A stretch of 11,741 bases of DNA from an uncultured Bacteroidaceae bacterium. Lineage in GTDB: Bacteria; Bacteroidota; Bacteroidia; Bacteroidales; Bacteroidaceae. Position numbers and translations under genes: made by a program. Under the pieces are notes generated by a model. The model had not been told where the DNA came from. It made no database searches and worked only from the letters and a program-made list of their open reading frames with translations. Below are positions 6,857 through 11,741 of the stretch, piece by piece; positions within the stretch are counted from its first letter, which is position 1; each line of letters begins with the position of its first letter. The stretch spans positions 1-11,741 of the forward strand of contig CAKQYA010000046.1 of assembly GCA_934293005.1 (NCBI GenBank), given 5' to 3'.

Positions 6857-7483
6857 TTATTTCTCCTCCTCACTGATGATATCCATAAACGTTAGTGACT
6901 TGGCCTCAATCTCATTGACCACGCTGTCGACCTTAGACACAAGATAATTGTAGGCAAACAAAGCTATGATGCCAACCACAAGGCCACCCACTGTAGTGAT
7001 CATGGCTTGGTAGATACCACCAGAAAGCAGGCTGATATCAATATTGCCGCCAGCATTGCTCATCTGCCAAAAGGCTTCGACCATACCTATCACTGTGCCG
7101 AGAAAACCTATCATTGGCGCACCGCCTGCTATTGTTGCCAACACAGGCAGACGTCTTTCCATTATGGCAATCTCCAGATTGCCAGTGTTCTCTATGGCTG
7201 TCTGAATCTCAGCAGCGGGTTTGCCCATACGGCTGATGCCTCGCTCTATGATGCGAGCAGCTGCTGTATTTGTGACACGGCAGAAATTGACGGCAGACGA
7301 GATATCATTGTTCTTAATATAGTCGCGAATACGATCCATAAACAACTTATCGTCATGTCCAGCATTGCGGATTGCAAGAAAACGCTCCACAAAAATGAAT
7401 ACCGCAATAACTGACATGACAGCCAGCACAATCATAATCCAACCGCCTTTCGACGCAAGCTCAAGAATGCTGAGTTCTTCCAT
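6857..7483 (-). CDS. exbB: ExbB/TolQ/MotA family proton-channel protein
   Basis: A 208-residue inner-membrane protein with three helices at about 14-33, 114-138 and 155-180. The conserved family core is complete: LPVLATIAGGAPMIGFLGTVIGMV (112-135) and IYQAMITTVGGLVVGIIA (157-174). It forms the pentameric stator around an ExbD dimer and uses proton motive force. It is the first gene of the exbB-exbD-tonB-DJ-1 operon and diverges from nadK across 173 bases. No full promoter match for this direction was found. The frame has no plausible better start than the ATG at 7483. Confidence 0.95.
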   Translation of the reverse strand: MEELSILELASKGGWIMIVLAVMSVIAVFIFVERFLAIRNAGHDDKLFMDRIRDYIKNNDISSAVNFCRVTNTAAARIIERGISRMGKPAAEIQTAIENTGNLEIAIMERRLPVLATIAGGAPMIGFLGTVIGMVEAFWQMSNAGGNIDISLLSGGIYQAMITTVGGLVVGIIALFAYNYLVSKVDSVVNEIEAKSLTFMDIISEEEK

Positions 7484-7585
7484 AATGTTCTTTAGTTTTT
7501 ATAGTTTAAAGGTTTGTATATTATCATTTACCGTTTGTAAAGCATATTTACACTCGTCACAAAGCATAATATCAATTATATTCTG

Positions 7586-7593
7586 TAACTTTG
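7586..7593 (+). promoter_or_regulatory. -7 promoter element for nadK
   Basis: TAACTTTG matches the Bacteroidota -7 consensus TAnnTTTG and is followed by C, as is common. No TTTG lies 19-21 bases upstream, so the -33 part is weak or absent. Transcription would start near 7600, leaving a leader of about 57 bases before the nadK ATG. This argues against the alternative TTG start at 7591, which lies inside the element. Confidence 0.5.
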
Positions 7594-7612
7594 CAATCGC
7601 AATCAATTGCAA
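7591..7612. repeat. Inverted repeat in the nadK leader
   Basis: TTGCAAT (7591-7597) and ATTGCAA (7606-7612) are reverse complements separated by 8 bases. The element overlaps the end of the -7 box and the expected transcription start, a position suited to an operator for nadK. No regulator is implied by the sequence itself. Confidence 0.4.
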
Positions 7613-7656
7613 AAATACGGTTTTTTCACACACAAGACAAATTATTATCATTAAAT

Positions 7657-8544
7657 ATGACTAAAAACATAAAGTTTGCCCTCTTCGGCAATGTCTATCA
7701 AGAGCATAAATGCTCGGCTGTACAAAGTTTCTTCGACATTGCGAAAAAAAGACATGCAGACATTGCCGTATATGAGCCATTCTACAAATTCCTTCTAACA
7801 ATACCCCACATCAACTTGCCAGAATGCGAGGTGATAACAGACTGCAACTTCACAGCCGACTACGTTGTCTGCATAGGAGGCGACGGCACCTTTCTCGACA
7901 CAGCAAGCAAGGTGGCACATAAGAATATTCCAATTGTGGGCATCAACGCTGGACGCCTCGGTTTTCTCGCCAGCTTTTCTCCTGAAAGCATCGTAGACAC
8001 TATCAGCAACATCTGCGACGGACACTTTAAGACACAAAGTCATAGCGTGTTGCAGATGACATGCGATGACGCCACCATCAACGGTTATCCATACGCGCTC
8101 AACGAGATTGCCATTCTCAAGCACGACATATCATCAATGATAACCATACACACAAACGTGAACGGCGAGCACCTCACCACTTACCAAGCTGACGGACTCA
8201 TCATCAGCACGCCTACAGGCAGCACTGCATACTCGCTCAGTGTAGGCGGACCTATAATAGTGCCACAGAGCGACACGATATGCCTTACGCCTGTAGCTCC
8301 ACACAGCCTCAACATGCGTCCGATAGTTCTGTGCGACAACAGTGAAATAACACTTACCGTTGAGAGCCGCAGCAATAGTTTCCTCATTTCTTTTGACGGA
8401 CGCAGTCAAAGCTATCCAGACAACATACAGCTGCACATCAGCAAAGCGCCATACAACATAAATGTGGTCATTGCAGAAGACCAAAGCTTCTTCTCCACTC
8501 TTAGACGCAAGATGATGTGGGGAGCAGACAAGAGAGGACACTAA
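7657..8544 (+). CDS. nadK: NAD kinase
   Basis: This cytoplasmic enzyme phosphorylates NAD to NADP using ATP or polyphosphate. From the ATG at 7657 it is 295 residues, the normal size. The motifs are GGDGTFL (74-80) with catalytic Asp76, GINAGRLGFL (95-104), LNE with Asn149-Glu150, and DGLIISTPTGSTAYSLSVGGP (179-199), the last being the NAD-binding signature. The frame is open back to a TTG at 7591, but that codon lies inside the -7 promoter element and the extra 22 residues look unlike the family. There is no Shine-Dalgarno sequence. The gene diverges from exbB, and its last codons form one arm of a terminator hairpin. Confidence 0.96.
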   Translation: MTKNIKFALFGNVYQEHKCSAVQSFFDIAKKRHADIAVYEPFYKFLLTIPHINLPECEVITDCNFTADYVVCIGGDGTFLDTASKVAHKNIPIVGINAGRLGFLASFSPESIVDTISNICDGHFKTQSHSVLQMTCDDATINGYPYALNEIAILKHDISSMITIHTNVNGEHLTTYQADGLIISTPTGSTAYSLSVGGPIIVPQSDTICLTPVAPHSLNMRPIVLCDNSEITLTVESRSNSFLISFDGRSQSYPDNIQLHISKAPYNINVVIAEDQSFFSTLRRKMMWGADKRGH

Positions 8545-8576
8545 AGCATGAATGACTTTAGTGTCCTCTCTTCTTT
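8531..8576 (+). terminator. nadK terminator overlapping the stop codon
   Basis: A perfect 16-bp stem is formed by 8531-8546 and 8556-8571 around a 9-base loop, followed by a short T-rich run (TCTTTA). The left arm contains the codons for the final Arg-Gly-His and the TAA stop (8542-8544). The minus-strand side lacks a T-tract, so it works mainly for nadK, though a stem this strong may also slow transcription from the converging gene. Confidence 0.8.
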
Positions 8577-8616
8577 ATTAAGCATGTTTGCTTATAAAGG
8601 CCACATGTATGCATCT

Positions 8617-11600
8617 TTATTTCAGCACGACACCTTCTTTCTTCATCCCATCAATCTTGATTACAATAGGATGGTCAAACCTCACATGACGCACATGCGC
8701 AGTTTCCTCCACCGCTGGCATTGAATCGAGAAGTTCAATGTCATAAACGCCATCTCCTATGAAATCGTTGACAGTGAAATATCCTACACCCATGCTCGTC
8801 AAATTTTGGAAGAAATGTGTGCCTTGACTTGGCTCCACACGGAAATTCTTCAAGCCAGCTTCCACAATAACCTTCGCTCCTGAGATATTAGGCCATTTCA
8901 CAGGTACCCCAAGCCATGAATCGCTTGATCCCCATCGGCCTGGACCTATCAACACATAATTCTCCCCCCTGTTGAGGAACCCACGATTGATTTTTTCCAC
9001 CTCTTCAGCAATGACAGGATTATTTGACGCAGTATATCCATCGGTCTTCACATAAACAATGTCATACACATCATTGACGATGCCATGGCCTATTGCATTG
9101 TGGCTGCGCACCACACATTGTTTGTCTTCAAGTAGAGACAGGTCTTCATCCAGCTGCATCATATTGTCAACCATAGGACGAATCTGCAAGAGATAAAACT
9201 CGCCCGATCTGTCTTTATTCAAATTAACAGCAAACTCAATCTCTACAGGACGTCCCATCTCCTGCTGTCCATAACGCAACACTTTCTGCAACAGTTCTGG
9301 CAGAGGGAAGACACCATTCTGCAACACGCCAGAAAAAGAGACAATCTTTCTATTCTTGCCTTCATAGTAACCATCATATATACACTGATCATACGGGTCA
9401 TAGGTTGATACTACCCATTGCAGCGAACCATCTTTATCTGCATCTCTTACCGTCACGCGTTTCAGGTTGAACGCATCATCCACTTGGAACTTCATATATG
9501 AATGAGCACGTTTTATATCACATGCTTCACCAGCGTCATTATGCACATCGCCCATGGTCACCGAATCTAACGATTTAGTGTCCAGCGCGAAGAAACTGGT
9601 TTGAGTCTCACGCAATGCTATGTCCATCTCGCTTGTCTGCAACACCTTGTCTGGATGACTCGGACACACTCTAAGACACAATCCTCCATCAACAATATAT
9701 TTACCTAAGCCAAGAGCAAGTTCCACTATGCCCTCATCGGCCTTTTCGTCACCTATAGGATAATAATTGATGCTGCGGCCCACACCAGATATGGACGGGT
9801 AAAATCCGCTCGCATATTCCTGGCCGACGACCTCTTGTAATATGACAGCCATCTTCTCTTGGTCTATCACGTTGGATGTGGCAGCCATATAGTCCTTGCT
9901 TGCACGATAAAACACACTCGCATACACGGCCTTGATCGCATTCGACAGCATCTCAAGCCTTAGATATTTATCTCCAGCGCAAGGTATCATATAAGTGGAA
10001 TAGATTCCAGCAAACGGCTGATAATGACTATCCTCAAGCAAAGAGGATGAACGGATTGCCAAAGGACCATTCACTACGTCTGTGAATGACATCAAATCTT
10101 CCACCAGCGTCTTAGGCAAATGTCCACGCAAGAAACACTTCAAGATTTCCTCATCAGACACATTCGACAGAGCCACTTCATACAGACCGTTTGTCTCCAT
10201 AAACTCATCAAAAATGTCAGTGCATAGCACCACTGTCTTTGGAATAGACACGCTCGCATTCTCATACTCGTTCAAATCAATGCGTCTCTTAATTATGTTA
10301 TCCAAAAATGCCAAGCCTCTGCCCTTGCCACCCAACGACCCTTCACCTATGCGGGCAAATTGACTGTAATGGTCAAACCTGTCTTTGTGGAAGATTGCCA
10401 CCACACCGCGGTTTTTCATTTTTCTATAACTGACAATAGCATCAAAGATGTATTGCCTATGAGCGTCGATATCCCTTTCAACCTTCCAAGTGATTTTTTT
10501 CAGAAACTCTGCAACAGGAAAAATTGCGCGCGAAGACAACCAACGTGACACATTGTTATGACGTATATGATAACTTAACGAGTCAGCTGGCAAAGTGAAT
10601 ATCTTGTTCTGCAATTCTTTCAAATTCCTCACTCTTGCAATCTCCTCCATCGTATCTGGATTACGGAATATGAAATCACCAAATCCAAACTGTCTTGTCA
10701 GCACATCTTTCAAATCTTGGCTCAACTTCTTCGAGTTCTTGTCAATAAATGATGCTCCGCATTCGTCTGCAAATAATTTCTTGTCTGTCTCATTTGAATC
10801 CATCACCAAAGGCACATACTCATCCACAGCCCTTATGGCTTTCAATAATTTGAATCCAGCCAACTCATCTTTTTCACCACTGTCTGGAGATATAGGGAAA
10901 CGACAGTCACTAATAACGCCCAAAACATTGTCCTTATATTTGTCATACAATCCCCAGGCTTCATCATACGAACGAGCCAAGACAATCTTTGAACGACCTC
11001 GCATGCGAAGCATTTCCAATTGTGAATTCAATGCTTCAGTCGCGAATTCAAGACTTTGCTGCAATACAAACTTATACAAGTAAGGCAACAACGAAGAATA
11101 AAACCTGATGCTGTCTTCAACAACAAGTATCATCTGAACTCCTGCAGCCAAGTCATTCTCAAGATTCATTTTATCCTCTATGAGCTTTATTATAGACAAT
11201 AGAAGTTCGGTATTACCCAACCAACAGAAAACATACTCAAAAGCGCTCAAGTCCTCATTCTCCATACGGCGCGTTATGCCATGAGAAAAAGGAGTGAGCA
11301 CAACTATAGGCATCATAGGAAATTCATTTTTGATATCACGAGCAATGTCAAAAACATCGTTATTGTCAGTGCCTGGCATACAAATCACCAAGTCAAAAGA
11401 TTTAGTTGCAATCAGAGCCTCAGCTTCATCTTTCGAAGAAGCTCTCATAAAACGAGGTGGATACCTCAATCCCAATTTGGCATATTCATAAAAAATCTTT
11501 TCATCCACGCGGCCATCGTCTTCCAGCATGAAAGCATCATAGGGATTAGCCACGATAAGGACGTCAAAGATTCGTTTTTGCATCAAATCAACGAAGCGTG

Positions 11601-11640
11601 TTTCTCTCAAAGTAGGATATTTATTATCAGATAGAGCCAT
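8617..11640 (-). CDS. Receiver-receiver-PPDK/PEP-synthase ATP-grasp domain protein
   Basis: A 1007-residue protein likely to be auto-labelled PEP synthase or pyruvate phosphate dikinase. Residues about 24-155 resemble a degenerate receiver (FDVLIV, FDLVICMPG, PIVVLTPF) without the acidic pocket. Residues about 168-312 resemble a better receiver: MILVVEDS with Glu175/Asp176, SDCRFP with candidate phospho-acceptor Asp245, and FIDKNSK with Lys301. From about 430 comes the PPDK N-terminal nucleotide-binding fold: LGGKGRGLAFL (436-446), IRSSSLLEDSHYQPFAGIYS (529-548), ELALGLGKYIVDGG (640-653), IEFAV (801-805) and LLQIRPMV (817-824). The last 180 residues hold a Gly-rich block, IGPGRWGSSDSWLG (898-911), that I cannot assign. 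The phosphohistidine motif (GG..SHA) and the PEP-binding barrel of true PEP synthases are absent, so the enzyme name is doubtful. It converges on nadK. Confidence 0.85.
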   Translation of the reverse strand: MALSDNKYPTLRETRFVDLMQKRIFDVLIVANPYDAFMLEDDGRVDEKIFYEYAKLGLRYPPRFMRASSKDEAEALIATKSFDLVICMPGTDNNDVFDIARDIKNEFPMMPIVVLTPFSHGITRRMENEDLSAFEYVFCWLGNTELLLSIIKLIEDKMNLENDLAAGVQMILVVEDSIRFYSSLLPYLYKFVLQQSLEFATEALNSQLEMLRMRGRSKIVLARSYDEAWGLYDKYKDNVLGVISDCRFPISPDSGEKDELAGFKLLKAIRAVDEYVPLVMDSNETDKKLFADECGASFIDKNSKKLSQDLKDVLTRQFGFGDFIFRNPDTMEEIARVRNLKELQNKIFTLPADSLSYHIRHNNVSRWLSSRAIFPVAEFLKKITWKVERDIDAHRQYIFDAIVSYRKMKNRGVVAIFHKDRFDHYSQFARIGEGSLGGKGRGLAFLDNIIKRRIDLNEYENASVSIPKTVVLCTDIFDEFMETNGLYEVALSNVSDEEILKCFLRGHLPKTLVEDLMSFTDVVNGPLAIRSSSLLEDSHYQPFAGIYSTYMIPCAGDKYLRLEMLSNAIKAVYASVFYRASKDYMAATSNVIDQEKMAVILQEVVGQEYASGFYPSISGVGRSINYYPIGDEKADEGIVELALGLGKYIVDGGLCLRVCPSHPDKVLQTSEMDIALRETQTSFFALDTKSLDSVTMGDVHNDAGEACDIKRAHSYMKFQVDDAFNLKRVTVRDADKDGSLQWVVSTYDPYDQCIYDGYYEGKNRKIVSFSGVLQNGVFPLPELLQKVLRYGQQEMGRPVEIEFAVNLNKDRSGEFYLLQIRPMVDNMMQLDEDLSLLEDKQCVVRSHNAIGHGIVNDVYDIVYVKTDGYTASNNPVIAEEVEKINRGFLNRGENYVLIGPGRWGSSDSWLGVPVKWPNISGAKVIVEAGLKNFRVEPSQGTHFFQNLTSMGVGYFTVNDFIGDGVYDIELLDSMPAVEETAHVRHVRFDHPIVIKIDGMKKEGVVLK

Positions 11641-11707
11641 AAGAACAATAGAAAAATTATATATACCTTATTTCCGCAGCATTATACTTTAACGTTTTTT
11701 ATAAGTA

Positions 11708-11732
11708 CCTGAGCAACAAAAAGTTGCTCAGG
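11708..11732. terminator. Perfect 10-bp stem-loop near the right edge
   Basis: CCTGAGCAAC (11708-11717) pairs perfectly with GTTGCTCAGG (11723-11732) around an AAAAA loop. On the plus strand it is followed by ATTTT; on the minus strand no clean T-tract follows. No plus-strand gene precedes it, so it is most likely the terminator of a minus-strand gene beyond the window, or part of the leader of the gene starting at 11640. The strand is left open. Confidence 0.55.
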
Positions 11733-11741
11733 ATTTTGCCA

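Noticed and set aside
7591..7656. Upstream TTG start for nadK adding 22 residues
   Set aside because: The TTG lies within the -7 promoter element and the added residues do not resemble the NAD kinase N-terminus; the ATG at 7657 gives the normal length.
8579..8594. Small 6-bp hairpin (TAAGCA/TGCTTA) as terminator of the 1007-residue gene
   Set aside because: The stem is short and no T-tract follows on the minus strand.

Overview
The window looks like a chromosomal segment of a Bacteroidota bacterium, most likely a Prevotella-type member of Bacteroidales. Three things support this: moderate AT-richness, start sites mostly without Shine-Dalgarno sequences but with TAnnTTTG-type -7 promoter elements (TATCTTTG, TAACTTTG), and the gene set itself (nadK facing an exbB-exbD-tonB cluster, a DJ-1 family gene plus ispD, and a large receiver/PEP-synthase-like protein). 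The family placement is inference. No rRNA, tRNA, CRISPR array or insertion sequence is visible.

Layout, left to right. Bases 1-359 are gene-free but hold a good minus-strand Bacteroidota promoter, one copy of a diverged repeat and a small palindrome. Then come, all on the minus strand, hrpB (DExH helicase, 360-2888) and an unrecognised conserved-looking protein of about 183 residues (3010-3561). A second gene-free stretch (3562-3897) carries a second, inverted copy of the repeat. Next are ispD (MEP isoprenoid pathway, 3898-4572), a 271-base gap, and a tight minus-strand operon read as exbB (7483) - exbD (6854) - tonB/tolA-like (6418) - DJ-1/PfpI (5401), with intergenic gaps of only 2, 22 and 9 bases. 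nadK (7657-8544) is on the plus strand, divergent from exbB, and ends in a strong terminator hairpin that overlaps its stop codon. It converges on a 1007-residue minus-strand protein with two receiver-like domains fused to a PPDK/PEP-synthase ATP-grasp domain (8617-11640). A perfect 10-bp stem-loop lies near the right edge.

How the genes fit together. ExbB and ExbD form the proton-driven motor and the TonB/TolA-like protein carries energy across the periplasm to the outer membrane. The DJ-1 protein is co-transcribed with them but has no obvious mechanical role. IspD and NadK are core metabolism (isoprenoid precursors, NADP supply). HrpB is a non-essential helicase of uncertain role.

The points most worth a second look are the paired inverted repeat copies that bracket the hrpB/unknown-gene block, the receiver-receiver-ATP-grasp protein that lacks the phosphohistidine and PEP domains of the enzymes it resembles, and the TonB/TolA hybrid with eight 9-residue helical repeats. 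I see no clearly new multi-gene system.
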